A DNA stretch of 64,000 nucleotides from an uncultured Flavobacteriaceae bacterium (GCA_947500385.1 CANMSA010000010.1:1-64000); one strand, 5' to 3'. Counted from the first letter of the stretch, positions 33,031 to 41,611 are shown. Notes: generated by a model from the letters alone, not told the origin. Made by a program: numbers and translations.

Positions 33031-35526
33031 ATGTCAAAAACGAACTGGGCCAGACTTCTTATGGCCTTCTTTATTTTAAGCACTACTTCGGTAGATGCAC
33101 AGCTTTTTAAAAAGAAAAAAAAGACCACCGAACAGGCCAATGGGAAACCGGGGGACAAGAAAAATAAAATAAAGCCGTACGATAAGGTCATCACCAAAGA
33201 GGCCAAATCTGACGCAGGCTTGTTTACCACCCACCAAGTAGAGGAGAACCATTACTATGAAATCCCGGATTCGCTTTTCAATAAAGAAATGTTGATGGTC
33301 ACGCGAATTTCAAAGACCGCCAGCGGTATTGGCTTTGGTGGGGGAAAAATCAATACGCAAGTACTGCGATGGGAAAAAAGGCCCACCAAGGTTTTATTGC
33401 GCGTCGTATCGTATGATATTGTTGCCGCCGACTCGCTTCCCGTGCATGAGGCGGTGGTAAATTCGAATTTTGAGCCGATCCTTCATGCTTTTGATATCAA
33501 AGCCTTCAAAAAAGATTCTTTGAACCCTGCCACTGTAATTCAGGTAAACGATTTACTGGTCAAAGATGTACAGGCCCTTGGGATGCCAACTTTTTACAGA
33601 GAGCGTTATAAGGTATCCCGTTTAGACGAAAGTCGCAGTTATGTTGAATCTATAAAGAGTTATCCATTGAACCTGGAGGCCCGTCATGTGAAGACCTATT
33701 TTGCTAAAAAGCCGCCTAGTAATGGTAGCATTGGTTCCATTTCAGTGGAAATCAACAACTCGATGATCCTCTTGCCCAAAACCCCTATGAAAAGAAGGTA
33801 TTTTGACGAGCGGGTAGGTTGGTTTGCAAGAGGGCAGGTAGACTATGGCCTTGATGCACAAGAGAGTAAAACGGTTCGGTTTTTAGATCGATGGCGTTTG
33901 GAAGTGAAAGAAGAAGACATTGAAAAGTATAAAAGAGGAGAACTTGTAGAACCCAAAAAACCGATTGTATACTACGTAGATCGGGCCACACCCAAAGAAT
34001 GGGTGCCTTATATTAAACAAGGTATCGAAGACTGGCAGGTTGCTTTCGAAGCGGCCGGTTTTAAAAATGCAATATTGGCCAAGGATCCCCCTACCGTAGC
34101 GGAAGATCCGGAATGGTCGCCCGAAGATGTGCGCTATTCAGTAGTGCGTTATTTGGCATCCCCGATTCCCAATGCGAACGGACCGCATGTGAGCGATCCC
34201 CGAAGCGGTGAAATATTGGAATCCGACATCAACTGGTACCACAATGTAATGACCTTGTTACGGAACTGGTTTTTTGTACAGACCGCGGCTATAAATCCGG
34301 ATGCGAGAGGAGTCGGCTTTAAGAAAGAGGTGATGGGGCGGCTTATTCGTTTCGTCTCATCCCATGAAGTGGGCCATACGATCGGCTTACCACATAATAT
34401 GGGGAGTAGTGTCGCCTACCCCGTAGACTCGCTACGCTCTGCTTCTTTTACAAAAAAATATGGTACGGCCCCGTCTATTATGGATTACGCCCGTTTTAAC
34501 TACGTTGCACAACCCGGTGACGAAGGGGTGGCCCTAATGCCCGACATTGGCGTATATGATAAATATGCCATTCAATGGGGATACAAACCTATTTTGGATA
34601 CCAGCGCCGAAGAAGAGAAAAAAACATTGGATAGCTGGATCTTGGAACATGCCGGAGACCCCTTATACCGCTTTGGACACCAGCAAGTGGGCGATGTAGT
34701 AGACCCCAGCTCGCAGACGGAAGATTTGGGAGATGATGCGATCAAGGCCGGCCTGTACGGTATTGCGAATCTAAAGCGAATTGTCCCCAAGCTCGAGGAA
34801 TGGACTGCCGAGGATGGTAAAAACTACGATGACCTAGCTACCATGCATCGGCAGGTGATGTCCCAATTTAATCGTTATATGGGCCATGTCGCCAACAATA
34901 TTGGTGGTGTTTACGAACATCAGAAAACCTATGATCAGGAAGGGGCCGTATACACCCATGTAAGCAAATCGCATCAAGAAAATTGCATGCAATTTTTACA
35001 AGAACAGTTATTTGATACCCCGGAATGGTTATTGGATCAAAACATTTTTAGCAAGACGCAGTACTCCGGCTTCGTAGAGCGATTACGTTCAATGCAGGTA
35101 CGTTCGCTGAACACCATGTTGAGTTTGGGTAAAATGGCCCGGTTAATAGAGAACGAAACTGCCAATGGCCGCGAAGCCTATCGTCTTTTGGATATGATGC
35201 GTGACCTACGAAACGGACTATGGTCCGAGCTGAGGAACGGCAAAGCCATCGACACCTATCGTAGAAACCTTCAAAAGGCCCATATTGATCGTTTGGCCTA
35301 TTTGATGACCGCTGAGAACCAAGGCAAACGACCCGCTTTTGGAGGGTATCAAAAATCGACCGTTGTTCATACCAGCCAATCCGATATACGTTCGGTAGCG
35401 CGTGCAGAACTCAATACCTTAAAAAGAACCATTCGGGCAGCGATCGGAAGAACCTCGGATAGTATGAGTCGGTACCATTTACAAGACGCATTGGAACGAA
35501 TCGATACGATTTTAGACCCTAAATAA
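33031..35526 (+). CDS. Secreted zinc-dependent metalloprotease (DUF5117-type)
   Basis: 831 residues. A signal peptide (LMAFFILSTTSVDAQ) is followed by a basic linker (LFKKKKKTTEQANGKPGDKK), an N-terminal beta-rich propeptide-like region, and the catalytic motif HEVGHTIGLPHN (His445, Glu446, His449, His455), a metzincin-like HExxHxxGxxH. A likely Met-turn PSIMDYARFNY lies downstream. The N-terminal region matches, from memory, the DUF5117/DUF5118 metalloproteases common in Bacteroidetes. Single gene with terminator at 35631. Probably degrades peptides outside the cytoplasm. Confidence 0.92.
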   Translation: MSKTNWARLLMAFFILSTTSVDAQLFKKKKKTTEQANGKPGDKKNKIKPYDKVITKEAKSDAGLFTTHQVEENHYYEIPDSLFNKEMLMVTRISKTASGIGFGGGKINTQVLRWEKRPTKVLLRVVSYDIVAADSLPVHEAVVNSNFEPILHAFDIKAFKKDSLNPATVIQVNDLLVKDVQALGMPTFYRERYKVSRLDESRSYVESIKSYPLNLEARHVKTYFAKKPPSNGSIGSISVEINNSMILLPKTPMKRRYFDERVGWFARGQVDYGLDAQESKTVRFLDRWRLEVKEEDIEKYKRGELVEPKKPIVYYVDRATPKEWVPYIKQGIEDWQVAFEAAGFKNAILAKDPPTVAEDPEWSPEDVRYSVVRYLASPIPNANGPHVSDPRSGEILESDINWYHNVMTLLRNWFFVQTAAINPDARGVGFKKEVMGRLIRFVSSHEVGHTIGLPHNMGSSVAYPVDSLRSASFTKKYGTAPSIMDYARFNYVAQPGDEGVALMPDIGVYDKYAIQWGYKPILDTSAEEEKKTLDSWILEHAGDPLYRFGHQQVGDVVDPSSQTEDLGDDAIKAGLYGIANLKRIVPKLEEWTAEDGKNYDDLATMHRQVMSQFNRYMGHVANNIGGVYEHQKTYDQEGAVYTHVSKSHQENCMQFLQEQLFDTPEWLLDQNIFSKTQYSGFVERLRSMQVRSLNTMLSLGKMARLIENETANGREAYRLLDMMRDLRNGLWSELRNGKAIDTYRRNLQKAHIDRLAYLMTAENQGKRPAFGGYQKSTVVHTSQSDIRSVARAELNTLKRTIRAAIGRTSDSMSRYHLQDALERIDTILDPK

Positions 35527-35630
35527 AGAAAATCGATACCGGGCGTTGTTAGCAGATTTGTCGACCAAGCGCGTTAAAAATCCGATTACCAAATACCAAT
35601 TACCACAACTTTTAGGTGATTGACCACCAG

Positions 35631-35662
35631 AAAAGGCCCATTTGACAACAATGGGCTTTTTT
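35631..35662 (+). terminator. Intrinsic terminator
   Basis: AAAAGGCCCATT / AATGGGCTTTTTT stem-loop, 105 nt after the metalloprotease stop. Confidence 0.88.
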
Positions 35663-35731
35663 GGCAGTAGGGTTTTTATAAATTGGTCTCAGAATCACCC
35701 CCCGGATTGGAGGGTAAAAAAACCAACCAAC

Positions 35732-35908
35732 ATGTCTTACAAGTTAAAAAGCCTTTTCTACCTCATTTGCTTTATTACCGCAGTGGTCACCTACTACAGT
35801 CATGGTAAAAACGATTATAACAAAAGCGCAGTGAAGGAAGAACTGGCAAAAGTAGAGATGAGTGCCATCTCGATCGAAGAGACCATGGATACCAATACCC
35901 CGGAATAA
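35732..35908 (+). CDS. MSYK-family membrane/secreted microprotein (copy 1)
   Basis: 58 residues from ATG 35732. MSYKLKSLFYLICFITAVVT is a single hydrophobic helix or uncleaved signal, followed by a polar acidic tail (YYSHGKNDYNKSAVKEEL...). The start is chosen because a paralogue at 36878 begins MSYKIKSLLYFTCLF; the upstream extension of the frame overlaps the terminator region. Function unknown. A terminator follows at 35936. Confidence 0.75.
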   Translation: MSYKLKSLFYLICFITAVVTYYSHGKNDYNKSAVKEELAKVEMSAISIEETMDTNTPE

Positions 35909-35935
35909 GAAATAACCTCAAATTCACCTACCAAT

Positions 35936-35966
35936 AAAAGACGCGGCCTTTGCTGCGTCTTTTTTG
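35936..35966 (+). terminator. Intrinsic terminator
   Basis: AAAAGACGC / GCGTCTTTTTT stem with a GGCCTTTGCT loop. Confidence 0.88.
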
Positions 35967-36066
35967 TTGAACTATGTAGCGTTAAAATATTCCCAAACCC
36001 GTAACCAGCATTAAACCTTTGCCTCTGATGAAAGTCGAACTACTGTAAATCAAAATAAATAAACAC

Positions 36067-36510
36067 ATGAAAAAAGTAGTAGTATCGGCAATTGTACTTC
36101 TCGTCGGAGTCATTGCCACAGCACAAAGCGGAGAACGACATCGCGGAGCTATGCAAGACCTCTCTGCGGAACAATTGGCAAGTCTTCACACCAAAAAACT
36201 GACTTTGGCCCTTGATCTAAATGAAGCACAGCAAACAAAAGTACAGGCCATTCATCTAGAAGAAGCCACTTTGAAAAAAGCGAAAATGGAGGCCCGTGCC
36301 GCAAAAAAAGAAGAAGGAGAAAAAACCAAACCCACCCCAGAGGAACGGTACGCCATGCAAATGGAGCGATTGGACCACAAAATCGCCCAAAAAGCGAAAA
36401 TGAAAGAAATTCTTTCGCAAGAGCAATACGATAAGTGGCAGCGACTAATGGCAAAACGCGGAAAGCAAAAAAGGCAGAAAGGTAAAAAAGGCCGGAAAGC
36501 CCGAAAATAA
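36067..36510 (+). CDS. Secreted basic Spy/LTXXQ-like helical protein
   Basis: 147 residues. Signal peptide (VVVSAIVLLVGVIATAQ) then SGERHRGAMQDLSAEQLASLHTKK, a DLSAEQ...L.LDLNEAQQTKV pattern resembling the LTxxQ motif of Spy/CpxP-type periplasmic proteins. Two long helices rich in Lys/Ala/Glu and a strongly basic tail (KRGKQKRQKGKKGRKARK). By analogy a periplasmic chaperone or metal/stress-response protein; the polybasic tail could bind LPS or nucleic acid. Followed by a terminator. Confidence 0.75.
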   Translation: MKKVVVSAIVLLVGVIATAQSGERHRGAMQDLSAEQLASLHTKKLTLALDLNEAQQTKVQAIHLEEATLKKAKMEARAAKKEEGEKTKPTPEERYAMQMERLDHKIAQKAKMKEILSQEQYDKWQRLMAKRGKQKRQKGKKGRKARK

Positions 36511-36515
36511 TAAAT

Positions 36516-36557
36516 AAAAAAAGAGGATCAACTTATCGGTATGGTCCTCTTTTTTTT
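36516..36557 (+). terminator. Intrinsic terminator
   Basis: AAAAAGAGGA ... TCCTCTTTTTTTT stem-loop directly after the 36067 gene. The remaining 36558-36877 is noncoding with nothing recognisable. Confidence 0.88.
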
Positions 36558-36877
36558 GATAGTACTGTCTTTTACAAAGAATTCAAACCTTCTACCACCT
36601 ATATACTCCTTCCTTGCATCCAACCTTAACCGCATTTACGTCCGTATCCCCTACTACCTTCCCATTTTGAGTATGGTGTTTGTCGAAGAAACAAAGCCCT
36701 TTATCTGCACGCTATTTTTCGGGTAGCTACCTTTTTAAAACAAACACCACATAAATAGCCGTTTTGACATCAAAAAAGGGCGATTTTCACAACAAATACC
36801 CGAAATGCGGGTACTTCCTTCTTAATTTAGATGAAGAAATCAACAAGTAACCAATACAACTCAAAAACCCCCAAACG

Positions 36878-37021
36878 ATGTCTTACAAAATCAAAAGCCT
36901 TTTATATTTTACGTGTTTATTCGCAGTAAGTGTAGCCTACTATCATTCAGAAAAAAATACCGATTCCGAACCAATAACCATTGCACAAACCGAAAGCGTA
37001 TTTGCCAATACAACCCCGTAA
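36878..37021 (+). CDS. MSYK-family microprotein (copy 2)
   Basis: 47 residues, ATG 36878 to TAA 37021, read by eye. MSYKIKSLLYFTCLFAVSVA then YYHSEKNTDSEPITIAQTES and ending VFANTTP. It aligns with the 58-residue protein at 35732 (MSYK(L/I)KSL.Y, YY.., acidic tail ending T-(N)-T-P), so both are real, duplicated genes flanking the Spy-like gene. One hydrophobic helix; likely membrane-associated. Terminator at 37050. Confidence 0.7.
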   Translation: MSYKIKSLLYFTCLFAVSVAYYHSEKNTDSEPITIAQTESVFANTTP

Positions 37022-37049
37022 CTAGTACCCACAATGTAGTACCCTTTTT

Positions 37050-37083
37050 AAAAGGCGTTCCCCTATCGGAATGCCTTTTTTTA
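37050..37083 (+). terminator. Intrinsic terminator
   Basis: AAAAGGC-GTTCC / GGAAT-GCCTTTTTTT stem-loop ending the 36878 microprotein unit. Confidence 0.88.
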
Positions 37084-37185
37084 TACCCGCTATTGGGTTT
37101 TTCATTTTTTTGTAGGACTTTTAATCCCTATCGGTTCCTCCCAGCAAGTCGAACGATGAATCGAAAGCACATTTTCACTTTAAAA

Positions 37186-37884
37186 ATGGACAAGGAAAAA
37201 CCCAGACTGGCACGGCTCACGGCAATATTGACACAATTGCAGTCAAAACGCGTCGTGACGGCCCGGGATATAGCAGAAAAACATCAGGTGAGTATCCGTA
37301 CCGTGTATCGCGATATTCGTACGCTCGAAAAATCGGGGATTCCGGTTTTTACCGAAGAAGGCAAAGGCTACTCGATCATGGAAGGCTACAAGTTGCCCCC
37401 GGTGATGTTTACCGAAGAAGAGGCAAACGCCCTTATCACGGCCGAACAGATCATTCGTAGAAACAAGGACAAGTCGTTGGCCGACCAATGTAAAAACGCC
37501 ATCGAAAAGATAAAGGCGGTATTGCAATACACCCAAAAAGACAAAACAGCCCTACTGAGCGAACGCTTGGTAATACGCTCCAATGCCCGGAACGAACAAA
37601 CCAGTGATCACCTGATCCGATTACAGTCTGCCGTGACCAACTATCAACTGGCATCAATTGACTATCTTTCGTTGCAAAACCAACGTAGCCAGCGCACCGT
37701 TGAACCTTTTGCGATGATTCATACCCAGGAGAATTGGATATTGATCGGTTTCTGTAGATTGCGCAATGACTTTCGTGCTTTTCGGCTGGATTGTATTCAA
37801 AATCTGGTCATTTCGACCACTCAATTCGAGCCTCATAAAATTACCCTTCAACAGTATTTTGAACAATCGAGCAAGCATTGGTGA
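37186..37884 (+). CDS. YafY/WYL-type HTH transcriptional regulator
   Basis: 232 residues from ATG 37186 (ATG 37156 in frame adds ten). An HTH of the DeoR/YafY type (~6-60; RLTAILTQLQSKRVVTARDI, SIRTVYRDIRTLEKSGIPV) is followed by the linker GYSIMEGYKLPPVMFTEEEA and a C-terminal WYL-like effector domain (VEPFAMIHTQENWILIGFCR, FRAFRLDCIQNL). WYL domains bind nucleotides or other ligands. Shorter than many WYL regulators (~310 aa), as in the common Bacteroidetes YafY form. Probably cytoplasmic repressor or activator; target unknown. Confidence 0.9.
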   Translation: MDKEKPRLARLTAILTQLQSKRVVTARDIAEKHQVSIRTVYRDIRTLEKSGIPVFTEEGKGYSIMEGYKLPPVMFTEEEANALITAEQIIRRNKDKSLADQCKNAIEKIKAVLQYTQKDKTALLSERLVIRSNARNEQTSDHLIRLQSAVTNYQLASIDYLSLQNQRSQRTVEPFAMIHTQENWILIGFCRLRNDFRAFRLDCIQNLVISTTQFEPHKITLQQYFEQSSKHW

Positions 37885-37891
37885 AATTGAA

Positions 37892-37930
37892 GTGCAAGCG
37901 CAAGTCTCAAGTTCAAACGCAAATACAAAC
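37892..37930 (+). repeat. 39-nt direct repeat, copy 1
   Basis: Starts GTGCAAGCGCAAGTCTCAAG and continues to ACAAAC; recurs at 39918-39956 with one mismatch. Lies just after the YafY gene. Confidence 0.85.
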
Positions 37931-37956
37931 ATCAAATTCAAATACAAAGGGGGCGT

Positions 37957-37984
37957 GGTTTATGGTTTATGGTTTATGGTTTAT
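37957..37984 (+). repeat. Heptanucleotide tandem repeat (GGTTTAT)x4
   Basis: Four consecutive copies of GGTTTAT. One of three different 7-nt tandem repeats within 2.3 kb (others at 40074 and 40121). Confidence 0.9.
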
Positions 37985-38162
37985 TGAAAAAAGACCGCTG
38001 CGCTAAAGGAATAAAGACAAAAGAGGGTCACCAGAGCGACTTAAATTATAGAAATGTTCGATCAAGCGCTCAAACCTCTTTATCTCTCATTTTAGAAACT
38101 TCAACTAAAAAAAGACCATTCTCATGGGGCTATTCTCTATATTTAAACCCACAAAAATCAGT

Positions 38163-39881
38163 ATGCAGTACCGCATTTTTTTAGGATTGCTTTTCGGCAT
38201 ACTATGGTATGGGCCTAAGATACAGGCGCAAGAAATAGGGCATGGGAATATTCCAGATTCACTCATAAACACAGGATATCAAGAATTGCGCGATATCTAT
38301 TATCCTTTAATGGATAGGCGTTCCACCAATGCAGCGTTTTACATCAACGCCCACATCAAAAAGGCCAAATTGGAAAAAGACACCCTTGAACAGGCAGCTG
38401 GATATACCAATATGGCCGTTGTTTTAGAACATATATATAGTTTACGTTATTCGGATAGTATTATCCAATTCACACAAAATATCAAAGGACATTATCGGTA
38501 TCCGGCAATGGGATACCACTTGTCTGCAGTTGTTAAATTCAATATAGGAAACTATCAAGAGGCCTTGGACGATGCTATTCTAGCCCACAAAGCTTGTGAT
38601 CCAGATAACAAATGGCTTTCATTGGAGATTCAGCAGTTAATAGCCATTCTTAAACGTAGGTCCGGAAACTTCCAAGAAGCGCTCGAAATACATCTACAGA
38701 TATTAACCGATATACAGAAGGAAGACAATTTTAGGACGGAGTCTCGTGGACTCTATAGAGCAGCACTTTTTAATCTATCAACAGGTTATCTTGCACTTAA
38801 TAATGAGAGTGAAGCCGAAAAATATGGCCTCTTAGCGATACAAGAAGCAGCGTTTCAAAAGGACACTATAACATATTGGCAATACAAAGGCTCCTTGGGT
38901 GAAATCAAATATAAACAGGGTTTAACAAAAGAAGCGATTCCACTACTCACAAAAAGCCTACCTTACCGCCAAGAGGATTATGGTTTAGCCAACACCTATG
39001 TGTTTCGAGGCAAAGCCTATTGGGACCTTAACCAAAAGAAAAAAGCGCTGTTCGACTTTGAAAAGGCAGATTCCATTGTACAGCAAACCCAGGATTTTTT
39101 ACCGGAGATGCTTGGGGTCTATGCAACCCTCAATGCATATTACCGAGAACGGAAACAACCGAAAAAACAGAAGGAATACATAGACAAACTGATCTATGTG
39201 GATAGTGTATTAGATGCCGATGCTCTCTATCTCAGCCAAGAAATCAAAAACCAATACGATATTCCCTTGCTCCTGGCCGAACGTCAGGAACTTATTGACG
39301 GACTAGAGTCCAAAACCAACCGTTACTCCAACTGGCTCTATGCGTTATCTTTAACACTAGGCGGAGCGGTTGTCCTGGGTTTTTACTACCGCCGCAAGCG
39401 CCTAGGTTATAAAAAGAAGTTTGAAGCTCTGATGAACGAGAAAATAGCAGCTGCTCCTACCAAAGTGCCACAAAAAATAGAAAGCAAGGAATTGCATATT
39501 TCTGAGGAGGTGGTACAACGTGTACTTACCCTACTCGAAACGTACGAACAAGAGCAAGGCTATTTACAACCGGGCATATCGTTACAGAATCTATCCAAAA
39601 CATTGGATACCAACAGCAACTATCTTTCGAAAATTATCAATGTATACCGTGGTAAAAACTTTAGTTCCTACATCTCGGACCTGCGTATAGCCTATGCCCT
39701 AGAGGCTTTAAAGCACAATAGTACACTTCGTAGGTACACCATCAAAGCTATCGCGGCGGAAACCGGCTTTGGAAGTGCAGAGTCGTTTACTACCGCTTTT
39801 TATAGAAAAACGGGTATTTACCCTTCCTACTATATCAAACAATTGAATAAAGAGGAAAAAGACGAAAGACCGCTGCGCTGA
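38163..39881 (+). CDS. Membrane-spanning TPR-AraC transcriptional regulator
   Basis: 572 residues from ATG 38163. Signal/anchor sequence (IFLGLLFGILWYGPKIQAQ), a periplasmic TPR-like helical region (~40-370), one transmembrane helix (~389-411; WLYALSLTLGGAVVLGFYY) and RRKRLGYKKK, then a cytoplasmic AraC HTH (~475-565; SLQNLSKTLDTNSNYLSKII, IAAETGFGSAESFTTAFYRK). One-component signal transducer: the TPR part senses in the periplasm and the HTH binds DNA. The architecture recurs at 62377. Flanked by direct repeats, and its 3' end overlaps one of them. Confidence 0.9.
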   Translation: MQYRIFLGLLFGILWYGPKIQAQEIGHGNIPDSLINTGYQELRDIYYPLMDRRSTNAAFYINAHIKKAKLEKDTLEQAAGYTNMAVVLEHIYSLRYSDSIIQFTQNIKGHYRYPAMGYHLSAVVKFNIGNYQEALDDAILAHKACDPDNKWLSLEIQQLIAILKRRSGNFQEALEIHLQILTDIQKEDNFRTESRGLYRAALFNLSTGYLALNNESEAEKYGLLAIQEAAFQKDTITYWQYKGSLGEIKYKQGLTKEAIPLLTKSLPYRQEDYGLANTYVFRGKAYWDLNQKKKALFDFEKADSIVQQTQDFLPEMLGVYATLNAYYRERKQPKKQKEYIDKLIYVDSVLDADALYLSQEIKNQYDIPLLLAERQELIDGLESKTNRYSNWLYALSLTLGGAVVLGFYYRRKRLGYKKKFEALMNEKIAAAPTKVPQKIESKELHISEEVVQRVLTLLETYEQEQGYLQPGISLQNLSKTLDTNSNYLSKIINVYRGKNFSSYISDLRIAYALEALKHNSTLRRYTIKAIAAETGFGSAESFTTAFYRKTGIYPSYYIKQLNKEEKDERPLR

Positions 39882-39885
39882 AGGA
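39864..39885 (+). repeat. GAAAGACCGCTGCGCT repeat across the AraC stop codon
   Basis: AAAGACCGCTGCGCTgAAGGA at the end of the TPR-AraC gene matches AAAGACCGCTGCGCTaAAGGA at 37990-38010, upstream of the same gene, with one mismatch. The TGA stop (39879) lies inside the repeat. Confidence 0.8.
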
Positions 39886-39917
39886 AGAAGGACGAAAGAC
39901 CGTGGAATCAAATACAA

Positions 39918-39956
39918 GTGCAAGCGCAAGTCTCAAGTTCAAACTCAAATACAAAC
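39918..39956 (+). repeat. 39-nt direct repeat, copy 2
   Basis: Second copy of the element at 37892 with one mismatch. The two copies flank the TPR-AraC gene in direct orientation. Confidence 0.85.
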
Positions 39957-40073
39957 GTATCCCCATAACCCATCACTCTTAACTCATTACTGTTTACTGC
40001 CAACCATAACGGTTCTTTTTTGGCACAAGACCGAAACAAACAGCAATATACTCCTTCACTATATCACTTTTTC

Positions 40074-40108
40074 ACTTTGTACCTTGTACCTTGTACCTTG
40101 TACTTTGT
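40074..40108 (+). repeat. Heptanucleotide tandem repeat (ACCTTGT)n
   Basis: ACTTTGT, three exact ACCTTGT units, ACTTTGT, then a degenerate unit. Confidence 0.9.
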
Positions 40109-40120
40109 ACAATATACCAA

Positions 40121-40196
40121 TCACTGTTCACTGTTCACTGTTCACTGTCCACTGTTCACTGTTCACTGTTTACCGTTTACTATTCACTGTTCACTT
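40121..40196 (+). repeat. Heptanucleotide tandem repeat (TCACTGT)n
   Basis: About eleven 7-nt units, mostly TCACTGT, with variants CCACTGT, TTACCGT and TTACTAT. Ends 40 nt before the promoter of the GyrI-like gene. Confidence 0.92.
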
Positions 40197-40236
40197 TAAA
40201 AACCACCCCTGACACCCCTATGACACTGCGGCCCTT

Positions 40237-40244
40237 TAGCTTTG
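40237..40244 (+). promoter_or_regulatory. -7 promoter element TAGCTTTG
   Basis: Exact TAnnTTTG match 24 nt before ATG 40269; supports that start for the GyrI-like gene. Confidence 0.65.
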
Positions 40245-40268
40245 TTTCAAATTTTAAAAACAAAGACA

Positions 40269-40724
40269 ATGGAAAAAGTAAGGATCGCCCCTTTTAAGAT
40301 TATCGGAATTCGTGTTCGCACCACCAATGAAAACGGACAGGCCGCGCAGGACATACCACAGTTATGGAACCAGTTTATGACCACCGATGTCATGAACCGT
40401 ATCCCCAACAAAACTGATTCCGAAGTACTATCGATCTACACCAATTATGAAACCGATCACACCAAACCGTATGATACCATTTTGGGCTGTCGTGTCTCCA
40501 CCTTGGAGGAAATACCCGAGGGACTGGAAGGGCATACTTTTGAAGGAGGCCACTATCTAGAATTCGCCGCCACGGGCAATTTGGAAGAGGGAGCGGTCTA
40601 CCAAGCCTGGGTCGACATATGGGGCAAAGAGCTCAACCGGGTATATACGGCAGACTTTGAAGTATACGGAGAGAAGGCCTTGGACCGGAGCAATGGGGAA
40701 GTGCCTATCTATGTCGCCATTTAA
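40269..40724 (+). CDS. GyrI-like small-molecule-binding protein
   Basis: 151 residues from ATG 40269, chosen from the promoter at 40237. MEKVRIAPFKIIGIRVRTTN then DIPQLWNQFM, YTNYETDHTKPYDTILGC, LEFAATGNLEEG, VYQAWVDIWG and DFEVYGEKA: the AraC effector-binding/GyrI-like domain (SHS2 fold) without an HTH. Binds hydrophobic small molecules; stand-alone forms act as ligand sinks or toxin antagonists. Cytoplasmic. Single gene downstream of the heptamer arrays. Confidence 0.9.
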   Translation: MEKVRIAPFKIIGIRVRTTNENGQAAQDIPQLWNQFMTTDVMNRIPNKTDSEVLSIYTNYETDHTKPYDTILGCRVSTLEEIPEGLEGHTFEGGHYLEFAATGNLEEGAVYQAWVDIWGKELNRVYTADFEVYGEKALDRSNGEVPIYVAI

Positions 40725-40796
40725 GATCTCCGTGTAGGAACAGACAAGGGGTGTGGTCTTTTTAAGTATCTTTAGAAAAACCACTTTTCTGGAGAG

Positions 40797-41561
40797 ATGT
40801 TGAAGAACCACACCCTTCTATTGCTTTTATTTCTGCTAACAGCTTCCGGGAGAATGTTGGGCCAAAGCAACGAGGATACGAGCCTTGTCGCAACCTTTGA
40901 AAAAGCCCTGGACCAACTCGAAAAGAGTAAACTTACCTCTTTGGATAAGGCCACGGACCTTTTCAAAGAACAAGCACTGGCAACCGATAATTTGGCTACC
41001 CGAGATTCCCTCTTCATGCCGTATTTTAATTTTTATAATGTAGGACGCACCCTTCTTTTGGATCAACCACAGGATAGCCTCTCTAAATACGGTTTTCGCA
41101 AAGAAATGCGTTCGGGAAAAACGGTGTTAACCCCTACCACCAGCCCGTATCTAACCAACAGAATTATACCATACCTATCCGGGCCCATGCAAGCGTTTTG
41201 CAATCAGCAGCTAAGGGAATTCGATGGATATGCAACACTGGAGACCATTGCCCAAAACACCCTTTGGTGGGAACGTTTCAACCAGCAAAATCCAGATTTC
41301 GTGCTCAAAGAAATGACCGTTTACCATTTTAGGGAATGGCACCTCAAAAATCTACTCAAGGGCGTTCCGTCAATTCCGGTCTTTGACTCCGGGAACATGC
41401 TTACTAAGGAAGCGCAGGTGCTATACCAAAGGCTCATTTCGGAGAATCCCGATTCGGATACCGCCATGGTACTTACCGCCTACCTGGCGTTGTTGGAGAA
41501 AAATAAAATGGAGCGAACCACACCGGTCCTAGATTTCCAAGAAAATCCTGTCTCGCACTGA
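40797..41561 (+). CDS. Secreted protein of unknown function
   Basis: 254 residues. Signal peptide (HTLLLLLFLLTASGRMLGQ). The mature part is helical with conserved-looking WWERFNQQNPDFVLKEMTVYHFREWHL and an Asn/Tyr-rich middle (YFNFYNVGRTLLL). I recognise no family. A GTTAACC sequence inside (41126) is judged coincidental. Separate from the GyrI-like gene by 72 nt with TATCTTTA as a weak -7. Confidence 0.7.
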   Translation: MLKNHTLLLLLFLLTASGRMLGQSNEDTSLVATFEKALDQLEKSKLTSLDKATDLFKEQALATDNLATRDSLFMPYFNFYNVGRTLLLDQPQDSLSKYGFRKEMRSGKTVLTPTTSPYLTNRIIPYLSGPMQAFCNQQLREFDGYATLETIAQNTLWWERFNQQNPDFVLKEMTVYHFREWHLKNLLKGVPSIPVFDSGNMLTKEAQVLYQRLISENPDSDTAMVLTAYLALLEKNKMERTTPVLDFQENPVSH

Positions 41562-41579
41562 TCTGCAGGTTCTTAGTTT

Positions 41580-41611
41580 GTAAACCTTCGTAAAAGCGGA
41601 CACCGGTTTAC
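41580..41611 (+). promoter_or_regulatory. Interrupted palindrome GTAAACC-N18-GGTTTAC
   Basis: Arms 41580-41586 and 41605-41611 around an 18-nt centre, 56 nt before the S41 peptidase start. A very similar element with the same 18-nt centre occurs at 45803, before a lipoprotein operon. Looks like a shared operator; regulator unknown. Confidence 0.5.

Larger units (their letters stand above)
39882..40268. other. Repeat-rich intergenic region
   Basis: 387 nt of low-complexity DNA: the 39-nt repeat (39918), Thr/Leu-like pyrimidine-rich 'TAACCCATCACTCTTAACTC' text, then ACCTTGT and TCACTGT heptamer arrays, then a TAGCTTTG promoter. Frames that cross it are artefacts of the repeats. Confidence 0.75.

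Noticed and set aside
36541-36726. 61-codon frame after the Spy-like gene
   Set aside because: Starts inside the terminator loop and carries no protein-like features.
37957-40196. CRISPR array
   Set aside because: Units are 7 nt and contiguous, with no spacers and no cas genes.
40091-40297. 68-codon frame through the heptamer repeats
   Set aside because: Its translation is only the repeat (VHCSLSTVHCSL...), with no independent support.
41126-41154. GTTAACC-N16-ATCTAA inside the 40797 gene
   Set aside because: Matches the regulon motif spacing, but lies within a coding sequence, the hexamer is ATCTAA, the base before it is T rather than the invariant C, and no gene start follows.
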